Below, piece by piece: positions 42,766 to 52,088 of a stretch of 64,000 bases of DNA. Positions within the stretch are counted from its first letter, which is position 1. Each line of letters opens with the position of its first letter. The DNA is taken from the NCBI GenBank assembly GCA_026126205.1, contig JAHCJP010000009.1, positions 1-64,000 of the forward strand. The letters are read 5' to 3'. A program made the translations under genes and the position numbers. Source of the stretch: Maricaulaceae bacterium. GTDB lineage: Bacteria > Pseudomonadota > Alphaproteobacteria > Caulobacterales > Maricaulaceae. Below the pieces are notes generated by a model. The model was not told where the DNA came from and searched no databases. It worked only from the letters and a program-made list of their open reading frames with translations.

Positions 42766-45672
42766 CTACATGCGCAGGTTCACGCCCACGTAGAAGCGGC
42801 GGCCGAGCACGTCGTAGGTCGACGGATCGGTGTTCGCCTGGACGTTCGGATTGTACAGGCGGGGCTGCTGGTCGAACAGGTTGTTCACGCCCATACGCAG
42901 CGTGACATTGTCCGTCAGGTTGTAGACGACGCGGCCATCGACATACCAGGTCGCCGACACGCCCGCGGCGGTGCCGCCGGTGACGGTGGTGGCGTGCGCC
43001 ATGGCGTCGATGTAACGCGTGGTCAGACCCACCCGCCAGTTTTCACGGGTGTAGTTGGTGTCCAGCGTGAAGCGCCATTCCGGCGTCGCCGAACCCGTGC
43101 CGCTGCCGATGGTGCCGACGAAGTCGTTCACCGGGTCGACGGTCGTGGTCTGGCTTTCCCAGCGCTCAACCCAGGTGGCGATCAGGTTGAAGTCCAGATC
43201 GCCGAACGAACCCAGGTCAAAGCCCCAGCCGACGACGATGTCGACGCCGCTGGTGTTGATGAACGACTGGTTACGCGACAGCTGCAGCAGGTTGATGATG
43301 CGGCCGTCCGACTGGTCGCGGTTGAACAGCTGGCACCACTGGTTGTTGATGCTGTAGGTCGGGTTCGCCCCGTCGCGGTTGAAACAGCGCTGGATGATCG
43401 TGGTGGCGCCAACGGCCGAGATCACGTTCTCCATCTCGATCGACCAGTAGTCGGCCGAGACGTAGAGGCTGTTCAGGAACCGGTTGGAGTCTCCGAACGG
43501 CGAGCTGGTCACGAAGCCGAACGTATAGGTGCGGGCTTCTTCCGGCGCCAGGTTCGGGTTGCCGCCCGAAATCGCCTGGGCCTGGCCGAAGGGCTGAACG
43601 AAGGCCCCGTCCCCCGCCACCGCCGCCTGCGCGGCGCACAGCGCCTGAACCTGGGCGCCGTTGGGACCGTTGCGGTACTGCGCCGCGATCGCCCCGGTGG
43701 TGTTGCAGGGGTCCTGCCCCGCGATGTTCGGGAAGTTGTTCAGCTGCGGCGCGAACAGTTCGTTGATGTTCGGAGACCGCACCGCCTGCTGGATGCCGCC
43801 GCGGAACCGCAGCTGGTCGTTCACCGTCCAGTCGCCGGTGATCCGCCAGCTGTCGGCGCTGCCGGACATGTTGTTCTCGGTGCGGCGGGCGCCGAGCGTC
43901 AGCGACACTTCGTCGGCGAGCGGCAGGCCGGCGAGGATCGGCACCACGACTTCGCCGAACACGTCGACAAAGTCGAGGAAGCCGGTGGTCGGCAACTGCT
44001 CGTTAAAGCCGGCGACGATGCCCGGCTGCAGGCCGGCGTCCGGCAGGAAGTCGAAATCGATCGACCGGTAGCTGGCGCCGATGGCGGCGGAAACCGCGCC
44101 GGCGGGCAGGGTGAACAGCTCGCCCTGGATCACGCCCTGCAGGTTGACCTGCTCCATGACCGTCATGTTCTTGGCGGTCAGGCCGACACGGGCCGCACAG
44201 GCGTCGCTGATCGGCGTCAGGCCGAACAGGTTCAGGCCGCCGGCGCAAAGGGACGCGCCGCCATCGGCCGCGTTCAGCAGTTCCTGCACCCGGGGCAGGA
44301 CGACGTTGCCGCCCTGGACCTCGTTACGCACGGAACGCCCGAACGAACCGAACAGGTCATAGGTCCAGTCGCCCAGGAACGCGCCTTCGGTGCCGATCGT
44401 CAGCAGCCACACGTCGTGGGTGTTGTAGCCGGTGCGGCCGCCCAGGTCGTTGAAGCGCTTCGAGAAGGTGAAGGGCGCGTTCGGGTTGCCGCGAGTGGCC
44501 AGCAGGTTGGCCAGCTGCGTCGGGATGAACGGGTTGGTCACCGGAACGGAGAAGCCGCCGGCCGGGGTCGGCGCCAGTTCCTGCAGCGCGTTGTAGTTGG
44601 TGAACAGCACGCTGGCGTAGGGCCGGAAGTACTCGTTGAAGTCGTAATTGACGTGCGTGTAGAAGTTCCACCGCTCCATCGGCAGGACAAGGATGTTGTC
44701 CGGCTCGAAGTTGTAGGAGAACGAGTCCGGATAGAACGCCGTGGCGATATGGCTCTGCGGGCCGGTATAGCCAGCCGCGTTGCGGGTCGGGTTGCCATCG
44801 ACGCCCGTGCAGAACAGCGAGCCGTCGGGGTTGAAGCCGAAGCCGCGGGCGCCGCCATTGGCGTTACAGGTGTTGGCGCCGAACAGCGCGTCCACCGCCG
44901 CCTGGCTGGGCGTGTTGGTGCCTGTGGTCCAGGCGCCGCCCGGGAAAATGCCGGTGGCGGAGCTGGCCTGGGCCGAGAACGCCCGGGCGCCCTTGTAAAT
45001 GGCTTCGCGGCTGAAATAGCTGGCGCTGAACACCGCGTTGCCGCGGCCGCCGTCGAAACCGCTGCCCAGGGTGAACTCGAGGCCGTATTCCTCGCCGTCG
45101 CCTTCCTGGGTGAGGCGGTACTGGGCGTCGACAGCCATGCCCTGGAAGTTGCGGCGCAAGATGAAGTTCACCACGCCGGCCACGGCGTCGGCGCCATAGG
45201 TCGCCGCGGCGCCGCCGGAGATGATCTCCACCCGCTCGATCAGAGCGGCCGGGATGGTGTTGACGTCGACGGTGCCGCCGCTGAGCGAGCCCATGGCCCG
45301 GCGGCCGTCCACCAGCACCAGGTTCCGGGCGGAGCCGAGACCGCGCAGGTCGATGAAGGCGCGGCCGCCAGAGCTCGGGTTGTTGGACTGCGAGCTGAGG
45401 CCGGGCGTGATTTGCGGCAGCGTGTTCAGATAGTGCTCCAGCGTGGTGTTGCCGCTGGTCACGATCTCGTCACGGCTGACGGTGTGGATAGGGCTTTCCG
45501 CGATGGCGTCGCGGCGCGCGATCAGCGAGCCGGTGACCACGATCAGGTCGCGGGAGGAGGCTGTTTCCTCTTCCGCGTCCTGGGCGATCGCCGGCGCGGC
45601 CGACATCCCCGCGGCCGCGAAGCCGGCGAGGATGGTGGAGCGCAGAAGTCGCTTCCTGTCGATAATGTTCAC
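42766..45672 (-). CDS. TonB-dependent receptor 1
   Basis: The 968-residue outer-membrane protein has a signal peptide (RLLRSTILAGFAAAGMSAAP ... AIAQ). A plug domain follows (about 45-190) with SPIHTVSRDEIVTSGN, DLRGLGSARNLVLVDGRRAM and ERVEIISGGAAATYGADAVA, then a 22-strand beta-barrel ending NLRM. Such receptors import large substrates using TonB energy; the substrate is unknown. GTG 45672 is chosen because AAGGGGATCCCATA precedes it and the signal peptide starts there. It is paralogous to the receptor at 48748-51651, with the same unusual N-terminal segment and upstream motif. Confidence 0.92.
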   Translation of the reverse strand: MNIIDRKRLLRSTILAGFAAAGMSAAPAIAQDAEEETASSRDLIVVTGSLIARRDAIAESPIHTVSRDEIVTSGNTTLEHYLNTLPQITPGLSSQSNNPSSGGRAFIDLRGLGSARNLVLVDGRRAMGSLSGGTVDVNTIPAALIERVEIISGGAAATYGADAVAGVVNFILRRNFQGMAVDAQYRLTQEGDGEEYGLEFTLGSGFDGGRGNAVFSASYFSREAIYKGARAFSAQASSATGIFPGGAWTTGTNTPSQAAVDALFGANTCNANGGARGFGFNPDGSLFCTGVDGNPTRNAAGYTGPQSHIATAFYPDSFSYNFEPDNILVLPMERWNFYTHVNYDFNEYFRPYASVLFTNYNALQELAPTPAGGFSVPVTNPFIPTQLANLLATRGNPNAPFTFSKRFNDLGGRTGYNTHDVWLLTIGTEGAFLGDWTYDLFGSFGRSVRNEVQGGNVVLPRVQELLNAADGGASLCAGGLNLFGLTPISDACAARVGLTAKNMTVMEQVNLQGVIQGELFTLPAGAVSAAIGASYRSIDFDFLPDAGLQPGIVAGFNEQLPTTGFLDFVDVFGEVVVPILAGLPLADEVSLTLGARRTENNMSGSADSWRITGDWTVNDQLRFRGGIQQAVRSPNINELFAPQLNNFPNIAGQDPCNTTGAIAAQYRNGPNGAQVQALCAAQAAVAGDGAFVQPFGQAQAISGGNPNLAPEEARTYTFGFVTSSPFGDSNRFLNSLYVSADYWSIEMENVISAVGATTIIQRCFNRDGANPTYSINNQWCQLFNRDQSDGRIINLLQLSRNQSFINTSGVDIVVGWGFDLGSFGDLDFNLIATWVERWESQTTTVDPVNDFVGTIGSGTGSATPEWRFTLDTNYTRENWRVGLTTRYIDAMAHATTVTGGTAAGVSATWYVDGRVVYNLTDNVTLRMGVNNLFDQQPRLYNPNVQANTDPSTYDVLGRRFYVGVNLRM

Positions 45673-46217
45673 TATGGGATCCCCTTGTTTTGACGTTGGC
45701 GCGGAGACGCGCGCACGGGCGAACGCCGCGCACGCTCCCGCACGGGTTGGGTCGTCTCCCATTTGATGTTGTCGCTTGGGTGGGCGGCCCGGCCCTGACT
45801 CGAATATGACCGAACCGTGGCGGAGCGCAAAAACTTACAGCGCCTTTATAAAAAAATCCCGAGGCAATGTTGTAAAAATGTCATTATCGACTCAGGTTAA
45901 TCAGATTTATAGTATATTGACAAGATTGTTATTTGTATAGGCAGTTTTTATAATTACAGATATCCGGAATCCAGCGCCGGTTCGCCGCATGTTCACAAGA
46001 TCGTGACAATCTGCGACCAGCACAGTTGAGCGCCGGAACGCCCGCGCCGGGCCAGGCGGCGCATGCGAATGCTGGCCGCCGGGTTATGCGTGACCGGAAA
46101 ACCTGACTGCGTGCTGAGTGATGATTGGCCAAGCGGGACATGCGCCACGGCGGATGACTCACGCCGCCCGCCAGCCTAGTTTCGCCGCGCCACACTTGTG
46201 TAAGCGACGGATTCGGC
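45673..46217. other. AT-rich intergenic region upstream of receptor 1
   Basis: No gene is seen here. Positions about 45830-45965 are far richer in A and T than the surroundings, with several TATAAA/TATACT-like boxes on the minus strand. The receptor-associated motif lies at 45868-45884. The right part holds the upstream DNA of the methyltransferase gene. Confidence 0.6.
45868..45884 (-). promoter_or_regulatory. Receptor-associated upstream motif, copy 1
   Basis: The minus strand reads ATGACATTTTTACAACA, about 200 bases before the receptor start. The same motif with one change precedes receptor 2 (51815-51831). A CCTC follows closely in both. It is probably a promoter element or regulator site shared by the two genes. 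Confidence 0.6.
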
Positions 46218-47102
46218 ATGACCGGAAACCGCTACTGGTCCGATTACTGGCGCTCCGGCCAGACCGAAAGCTGCTTCGGGGCCGCCGGCCCGGTCGACAC
46301 CGGGCCCGTATGGGCGCCGGTGCTGGCGGCGCTGCCGGAGGGCGCGCGCGTTATCGACCTCGGTTGCGGGGCCGGGGCGCTGGCGCGGCGCGCCGTGGCG
46401 GCGAAGCGCGGGTTCAGCGTCACCGGCGCCGACTACGCCGAGGCTCTGCCGCCCGTCGAAGGCGTGGACCTGCACGAGGGCGCCGCGCTGGAAGCGCTGC
46501 CGTTTGCGGACGCCGCCTTCGACGCCGCCCTGTCGCAGTTCGGGTTCGAGTACGCCGGCGCCGCCCGCGCCGCGCCGGAGGCCGCGCGCATCCTCGCGCC
46601 CGGCGGCCGGCTCGCCCTGCTGGTCCATGCCGCGGAAGGCCCGCCCGTGCAGGCGGCGCGGCGGCGGCTCGAGGCGTCGGAACCGCTGATCGCCGAGGAC
46701 GGGCTGGCGCACCTGGCGCGGCGCCTGGGCGAAGCGGCGGCCAGCGGCGCCCCACAGCAATCCCTGCTGCAACAGGCGCAGGCCGGCTTCGCCGCCGCCC
46801 GCCAGCGCGCGCAGGACGAAACCTCGGCCTGGGCGCTGGGTTTCCTGGCCGAGATCCTCAACAAGCGGATGCTGTTCCCGCCCGATTACCTGATCGAGAA
46901 CGCCGGCACGGTGATCCGCGAGCTCACCGGCTATTGCGCCCGCCTGCGCGCCATGACCGCCGCGGCGCTGACGCAGGACGGAGCGGCGGCGTTGTGCGGC
47001 CGGTTCAAAGGCCTCGGGCTCGAGATGGACGAGCCGCAGGCGGCCCGCGCGGCGAACGGCGACCAGATCGGCTGGCTGCTGACCGGCGGCAAACCGGGAT
47101 AG
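46218..47102 (+). CDS. Class I SAM-dependent methyltransferase
   Basis: The 294-residue protein has a Rossmann methyltransferase domain: RVIDLGCGAGALARRAV (SAM motif I), then SVTGADYAEAL (motif II), LPFADAAFDAALSQFGFEY and ILAPGGRLALLVH. The pattern is that of small-molecule (UbiE/BioC-like) methyltransferases, but the substrate is unknown. The C-terminal helical region (about 170-290) has no assignable function. It lies between two TonB-dependent receptors and is convergent with the sulfotransferase gene, seven bases away. Confidence 0.82.
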   Translation: MTGNRYWSDYWRSGQTESCFGAAGPVDTGPVWAPVLAALPEGARVIDLGCGAGALARRAVAAKRGFSVTGADYAEALPPVEGVDLHEGAALEALPFADAAFDAALSQFGFEYAGAARAAPEAARILAPGGRLALLVHAAEGPPVQAARRRLEASEPLIAEDGLAHLARRLGEAAASGAPQQSLLQQAQAGFAAARQRAQDETSAWALGFLAEILNKRMLFPPDYLIENAGTVIRELTGYCARLRAMTAAALTQDGAAALCGRFKGLGLEMDEPQAARAANGDQIGWLLTGGKPG

Positions 47103-47108
47103 CCCCGG

Positions 47109-48635
47109 TCAGTCCGGTATGGCGGCGCCGGCCTGCTCCAGCGCCGCGCGCAACGGCGCGAGATGCTGCGCGTAATGGCGCCAGCGGCCGGAGGCGTCGC
47201 GGTACAGCGGCCGCCGCACCTGCCAGTAGCTGGCGGTCTTCACCGTGCCGCCGCGCTCGTGAAAGCGCAGACAGGCCGGGTCCCAGTCCAGCCCCAGAAA
47301 CGCCAGCAAGGCGCGCAGGCGCGGCTCCGGCTCTCGCACGAAAGCGTCGTAGTCGAACTCCGTCACATCGTCCGGCCACAGCGCGCGCCAGTGCGCCGAC
47401 AGCTTCCGGGTCAGGCCGTAATAATGCCCGGTGGCGGCGAGATCGCCGGCGTAGCGCGCCACCGCCGGGTTGATGTGCTGGAACCAGGCCGAGAGGCAGT
47501 TGTCGAGCGGATGGCGGACGGTGATGACGATCTTCGCGGCGGGGAACAGGCGTTTGATCAGGCCGGCGAGCAGGATGTTGTCCGGACGCTTGTCGGTGAT
47601 CAGGCCGTCCGGCGGCGCGTCCGGGAACAGCCGCGCCAGATGCGCGCGATAGTCCGCGGCGAACGCCGCCAGGCGCTGCTGCGAAACCCCCGCCATCGCC
47701 TGCGGAAACGGCGCCAGCCCCCCGGTGGCGAGGCGGGGCATGAAGTCCAGCTCGCCGCCCGCTGTCACCTTCGGATGCGCCGCCAGCACCCGTTCGAGCA
47801 GCGTGGATCCGGAACGGAACATGCCGCAGATGAACACAGGTTGCGGCCCGGCCGCCGGCGCGCCCGCCGGGCCCGCAGCGGCGAAAGCCGCCATGATCGC
47901 CTGCGCCGCCCGCCCGGCGTTCGCCGCGTCATAGGGCGGCGTCCCGGCGCTGGCGGCGCGATTGGCGGCGGTGAAGGCGGCGAAGGCGCCGTCGTAGTCG
48001 CCGAGCGCGTCCAGCGCCCGCCCGAGCGCGAAGCCGAGATTGGCGCGGGTCGTTTCATCCAGGCCCGGCGCCGCCGCCGCCGTCTTCAGGCGGTCCAGCA
48101 CCGGATCGGTCAGGCTCTGCGGCGGATGCAGCTGCGCCAGCCGCGCCAGCGCCTCGAAACGCAGGTTGCGGTGCGGGTCCGCGCCGGCGGCGGCGCCAGG
48201 CAGGATCGCCTGATAGCAGGCCGCGGCCGCGTCGCGGCCGCCGCGCTCCTCGTGCAGATTGCCGAGATTGAGCCGCGCCGGAACATAATCCGGGTCGATC
48301 CTCAGCGCCGCCTGCAGCTCCGCCTCCGCCTCGGCGTCGCGGCGCAGATCGTCGGACAGGATGGCGGCGCGGTTGAGATGGATCTCCTCCGGCCCGCCAG
48401 CGCCGCGGGCCAGCGCCTCGCCATAGGCGTCCAGCGCGCCGCCGGCGTCGCCGGCGCGGCGCAGCATCCAGCCGAGGTCGAACCAGTAATCGGGCAGGTC
48501 CGGCCGCCGCGCGAGCAGCCGCCGGGTGGCGTCAATCGCCTCCGCCATCCGCCCCTGCGCGCGCAGGAACGCGGCCTCGCGCATCAGGCGCGCGGTTTCA
48601 GCGTCCGGCGGCGGAGGAGTCGATTGCCCGGCCAT
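47109..48635 (-). CDS. TPR-sulfotransferase fusion protein
   Basis: The N-terminal half (about 1-240) consists of tetratricopeptide repeats, for example PDYVPARLNLGNLHEERGG. The C-terminal half is a PAPS-dependent sulfotransferase. The 5'-phosphosulfate loop is ICGMFRSGSTLLERVL, with a following AHPKVTAGGELDF, and the 3'-phosphate site is KIVITVRHPLDNCLSAWF. At 508 residues the two-domain layout is normal for alphaproteobacterial members, which are often encoded beside TonB-dependent receptors. The sulfate acceptor is unknown. It lies downstream of receptor 2, separated by a terminator. Confidence 0.88.
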   Translation of the reverse strand: MAGQSTPPPPDAETARLMREAAFLRAQGRMAEAIDATRRLLARRPDLPDYWFDLGWMLRRAGDAGGALDAYGEALARGAGGPEEIHLNRAAILSDDLRRDAEAEAELQAALRIDPDYVPARLNLGNLHEERGGRDAAAACYQAILPGAAAGADPHRNLRFEALARLAQLHPPQSLTDPVLDRLKTAAAAPGLDETTRANLGFALGRALDALGDYDGAFAAFTAANRAASAGTPPYDAANAGRAAQAIMAAFAAAGPAGAPAAGPQPVFICGMFRSGSTLLERVLAAHPKVTAGGELDFMPRLATGGLAPFPQAMAGVSQQRLAAFAADYRAHLARLFPDAPPDGLITDKRPDNILLAGLIKRLFPAAKIVITVRHPLDNCLSAWFQHINPAVARYAGDLAATGHYYGLTRKLSAHWRALWPDDVTEFDYDAFVREPEPRLRALLAFLGLDWDPACLRFHERGGTVKTASYWQVRRPLYRDASGRWRHYAQHLAPLRAALEQAGAAIPD

Positions 48636-48690
48636 GAGTGACGATTAGACCGCACGGGCGCGGCTGTCATCCTGCGATGGCGCAAAGGAA

Positions 48691-48717
48691 AAGCGGCGGG
48701 CGCAAGGCCCGCCGCTT
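48691..48717 (-). terminator. Terminator of the second TonB-dependent receptor gene
   Basis: AAGCGGCGGGC and GCCCGCCGCTT form a perfect 11-base stem. On the minus strand TTCCTTT follows. It separates receptor 2 from the sulfotransferase gene, though readthrough is possible. Confidence 0.8.
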
Positions 48718-48747
48718 CCCTCAGGCGTTGGGTATGACCCGTAAGGA

Positions 48748-51651
48748 TCAGTACCGCAGGTTCAGACTGGCGAAGAAGAACCGCCCGTTCTGATCGTAAC
48801 CGCCCGGCGCGTTGGCGTTCAGCGCCAGGGCCGCACCCGTCATCGGGGGCTCGCGGTCCATGACATTGTTGACGCCGACGGTGAGGGTGGCGTTGTCGCG
48901 CACCGCGAAGGTGCCCGACAGGTCGAGATAGTTGAACGCCCCCAGTTCGCCGTGCGGAGCCAGAAGCTGGTCCACGGTGCCCGGCGTGCCGTTCGGGTTG
49001 ATGTAGTCCATCGACCCGACATGCCGCCAGCGCGCCGTCGCCGTCCAGAAGCTGCCGGTGGTGTAGTTCACCTGCAGGCGGTGACGCCAGGCCGGAACCT
49101 GGCACGAGCTGTTGATGCGGTTGGCGCAGTCATAGGTCGCCGCATCGTTGACGCCCGGCAGCGGCGCCACCGTGTTCTCCAGCGTGTAGCTGCCGACGAA
49201 GCTCGCCGACAGGTCGCCGCCGAAGAAGTCGGTGCTGTAGCTGCCGACGATGTCGATGCCCCGCCAGCGGAACTCGCCGAAATTGTCGATCAGGTTCTCG
49301 ACAAAGCCGGAGGTCTGCAGGCTCGAGCCCAGCCACAGGTCGCCGGTGGTCGCATTCCGGTTCACCTTGTTGCACAGGAACGGATCGCCGGTCAGGGCGC
49401 ACTGCTGCAGGATCGTGGACGCGCCGATGGTGGCGATCGCATCCTCGATGCTGATGTCGTAATAGTCGACGCTGACCGTCAGGTTCTGCACCGGCGAGGC
49501 GACGAAACCGAACGTCCAGGTGTCGGCGACTTCCGGACGCAGGTTCGCGTTGCCGCCGACGAACTGGTTGTACTGCGACGCCGGGCTCGGCTGGATGGCT
49601 CCCCACTGGCCTGCGGCAACGCCAGTGTTCTGGCATTGAGCAAAAGTGAAGCCGCTCGAAGCATTAGCCGAGTTCGTGTCGCCCACAACACCGGACGCGG
49701 TGGCGCCGGCGCAGGGGTCGGTGCCGCCCCACAGCGCGATCTGCTGCTGGGCGAACAGTTCGCCGACATTGGCGGCCCGGATCGCGCGGTTAAAGCTGCC
49801 GCGGAACCGGATCATGTCGCTCGGCTCGAACGACAGGCCGATCTTGTACGAGTTCACGCCGCCCGAAGTGTTGTAGTTCGAGTAGCGGTAACCCAGTTCC
49901 AGCGCCAGGTTCTGGATGAAGTCCTGACCCTGGATCAGCGGGATGCCCGATTCGAGGTAGAACTCGGTCACGTCGAACCCGCCGGAGATCGGCGGACGCG
50001 GGCCGCCGAGGCCGGCGAAGTTGCCGGTGGCCATGTTGGCGTCCGAACGGACCTCGTAATTGCTGCGGCGCCATTCCGCGCCGAACACCAGCGAGATCGA
50101 GTCCGTCGCGCCCGGCATCACGATGCCGGTGTCGCCGGTGACGTAACCGCCGACCTGGTAGATCTCGGTCTTGCCCTGGCGCATGCCGACGCCGCCGAGG
50201 GCGAGCGCGGATTCCGGCGTCACGCCCGGTCCGACGTTGAACACGTCATAGCAGGACGGCGTGTTCAGCAGGGCCGGATCCAGACAGTTCAGCACGTTCT
50301 GCTGGATAATTGACGGGATGAAGTCGTTCTCGTTGGCTTCGTTCGACGAGTTGGCGGCGTACATGAAGCTGGTGTTGTAGGACCAGCCATTGCCGAAATC
50401 GCCTTCCGAACCGCCCAGCAGGCGGAACGAGGTGCTCTCGATGTGCGAGATGCGCGGACCGCCTTCGACGTTCCGCTTGCCGATATAGACGCCCACATCG
50501 TCGGCCGGGTTCAGGCCCAGGTCGGCGCACAGCGTGCCCAGCAGCGGGCTGTTGCACGGGAACTCGAAGAAGTTCACGAAGAACGTGCCCGACTCGGCGA
50601 TCTGCACCGAGGTGTTGGTGTGGGCCAGCATCACGTCCATGTACGGACGGAACATCGGGCTGACCTCGTAGTTGAGGAAGGCCCCGCCGGTCCAGCGCTC
50701 GTCCGGGCGCTGATAATGGTTGATCGGCGCGTAGTTGTAGAGCGGCGCCGTACCCGTAGCCCAGGTGCCGCCGGCGCCGTGGGCGAAGCCAACGTAATCC
50801 GGGTGGAGCAGGAAGAAGCTCGGGACCGGCGAGGTCGAGGAGCCGCCGCACACGGTGCCGGCGTCATTCAGGGCGCAGGACGAATAGTCCCGGGCGCCCT
50901 GGCGCAGTTCGTCGTTACGGCGCCAGGTGAAGTAAGAGCTGGCGTGGCCCATGCCGCCGGCGAAGCTGCCGCCGATGGCGACGTCGATATTGTAGGTCTG
51001 GCCGTCAAGCCCGCTGGAGCCCGTCGGGTAGTCGAACCCGCGCGCATCCATCAGCCCTTGCAGGTAGCTGTTGCGGTTGTTGTGCTGATAGGCCGACGCG
51101 CCGGCGGTGATGCTGACGCCTTCGAAATTGCGGTCCATGATGAAGTTCACCACGCCCGCCATGGCGTCCGAACCGTACACGGCCGAGGCGCCGCCGGTCA
51201 GGATTTCGACGCGGCTGATCATCGCGGCCGGGATCTGGTTCAGGTCAGGGGCTTGCGAGCGGATGCCGCCCGGCTGCAGGCGCATGCCGTTGACCAGAAC
51301 CAGCGTGCGGGCGAGGCCGAGGCCGCGAAGGTCCGCGGTGGCGAAGCCCGTCGTCGGGTTCACGGTGAAGGCGTCGAAGCTGGGCGCCATTTGCGGCAGC
51401 GTGTTCAGCAGGTCTTCGACGCGGGTGACGCCCGACAGGCGGAAGTCTTCGGCGTCCACCTGGGTCACCGGGCTGGACGCGACCAGGTTCGCGTTCAGGA
51501 TCCGGGTGCCGGTGATGGTGATGGTTTCGCGTTCGCGGGTCTGTTCCTCCGCGTCCTGCGCAAAGGCAGGCGCCGCGGCGGCCATCCCGGCGGCGGCGAA
51601 GCCGGCCAGGACGGTCGAGCGGAGCAGTCGCTCTTTCGACATGAAGCTCAC
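48748..51651 (-). CDS. TonB-dependent receptor 2
   Basis: The 967-residue protein parallels receptor 1: signal peptide (RLLRSTVLAGFAAAGMAAAA ... AFAQ), plug domain with SPVTQVDAEDFRLSGVTRVE, DLRGLGLARTLVLVNGMRLQ and SRVEILTGGASAVYGSDAMA, then a long barrel ending SLNLRY. It should import an unknown substrate across the outer membrane. GTG 51651 is used as the start (AAAGGGGAACC upstream), matching the GTG start of its paralogue; ATG 51642 is the alternative. The substrate may be shared with or related to that of receptor 1. Confidence 0.92.
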   Translation of the reverse strand: MSFMSKERLLRSTVLAGFAAAGMAAAAPAFAQDAEEQTRERETITITGTRILNANLVASSPVTQVDAEDFRLSGVTRVEDLLNTLPQMAPSFDAFTVNPTTGFATADLRGLGLARTLVLVNGMRLQPGGIRSQAPDLNQIPAAMISRVEILTGGASAVYGSDAMAGVVNFIMDRNFEGVSITAGASAYQHNNRNSYLQGLMDARGFDYPTGSSGLDGQTYNIDVAIGGSFAGGMGHASSYFTWRRNDELRQGARDYSSCALNDAGTVCGGSSTSPVPSFFLLHPDYVGFAHGAGGTWATGTAPLYNYAPINHYQRPDERWTGGAFLNYEVSPMFRPYMDVMLAHTNTSVQIAESGTFFVNFFEFPCNSPLLGTLCADLGLNPADDVGVYIGKRNVEGGPRISHIESTSFRLLGGSEGDFGNGWSYNTSFMYAANSSNEANENDFIPSIIQQNVLNCLDPALLNTPSCYDVFNVGPGVTPESALALGGVGMRQGKTEIYQVGGYVTGDTGIVMPGATDSISLVFGAEWRRSNYEVRSDANMATGNFAGLGGPRPPISGGFDVTEFYLESGIPLIQGQDFIQNLALELGYRYSNYNTSGGVNSYKIGLSFEPSDMIRFRGSFNRAIRAANVGELFAQQQIALWGGTDPCAGATASGVVGDTNSANASSGFTFAQCQNTGVAAGQWGAIQPSPASQYNQFVGGNANLRPEVADTWTFGFVASPVQNLTVSVDYYDISIEDAIATIGASTILQQCALTGDPFLCNKVNRNATTGDLWLGSSLQTSGFVENLIDNFGEFRWRGIDIVGSYSTDFFGGDLSASFVGSYTLENTVAPLPGVNDAATYDCANRINSSCQVPAWRHRLQVNYTTGSFWTATARWRHVGSMDYINPNGTPGTVDQLLAPHGELGAFNYLDLSGTFAVRDNATLTVGVNNVMDREPPMTGAALALNANAPGGYDQNGRFFFASLNLRY

Positions 51652-51814
51652 GTTTGGTTCCCCTTTGTTTGAGCTGACGAGGGATAGCAGCCGCACGGTT
51701 CAGACGCCCCGCACGGCCGCCGGGAAGCTATCCCCTTCCCTGTCCGGCACTATGCCCGCCCCAATCCAGCAAGGCAAAGCCGAAGCGCTGGAAAGGGGGA
51801 CTTTAGGGGGAGGC

Positions 51815-51831
51815 TGTTGCAAAAATGTCAT
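51815..51831 (-). promoter_or_regulatory. Receptor-associated upstream motif, copy 2
   Basis: The minus strand reads ATGACATTTTTGCAACA, 16 of 17 bases identical to the copy upstream of receptor 1, and is again followed by GCCTC. It lies about 165 bases before the receptor 2 start. Confidence 0.6.
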
Positions 51832-51942
51832 GCCGTTGAAAGACGGATTTCATATCTTCGCCTCTCCCCTGGCCGTGCAACGCCCGCCTTGCGCGCGGGC
51901 GCACATGGCGATAAGAGCGCGTTTCCCGGCCCCGATGGCGAA

Positions 51943-52017
51943 GGGCGCGTAGCTCAGCGGGAGAGCACTACGTTGACATCGTAGGGGTCGCTGGTTCGAT
52001 CCCAGCCGCGCCCACCA
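51943..52017 (+). tRNA. tRNA-Val (anticodon GAC)
   Basis: A full cloverleaf is visible. The acceptor arms are GGGCGCG and CGCGCCC, the D arm is TAGCTCAGCGGGAGAGCA, the anticodon stem is CTACG/CGTAG with loop TTGACAT, and the T loop is TTCGATC. The encoded CCA ends at 52017. Confidence 0.97.
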
Positions 52018-52088
52018 TCGCCTTCCAGACATGCCGGAAACCGCCGCGCGCCCTTGCGCCGGCGGCCGCTTGCGCCCTATCTGCGCCC

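Noticed and set aside
42994..45693. An 899-codon open frame opposite TonB-dependent receptor 1
   Set aside because: It is antisense to a clear receptor gene, rich in Arg, Gly, Ala and Val with no domain, and follows from high GC codon bias.
47163..48641. A 492-codon open frame opposite the sulfotransferase gene
   Set aside because: The opposite strand encodes TPR repeats and both PAPS-binding motifs; this frame is Arg/Gln/Ala-rich shadow.
50443..51672. A 409-codon open frame opposite TonB-dependent receptor 2
   Set aside because: It is a compositional shadow of the receptor's signal and plug region.
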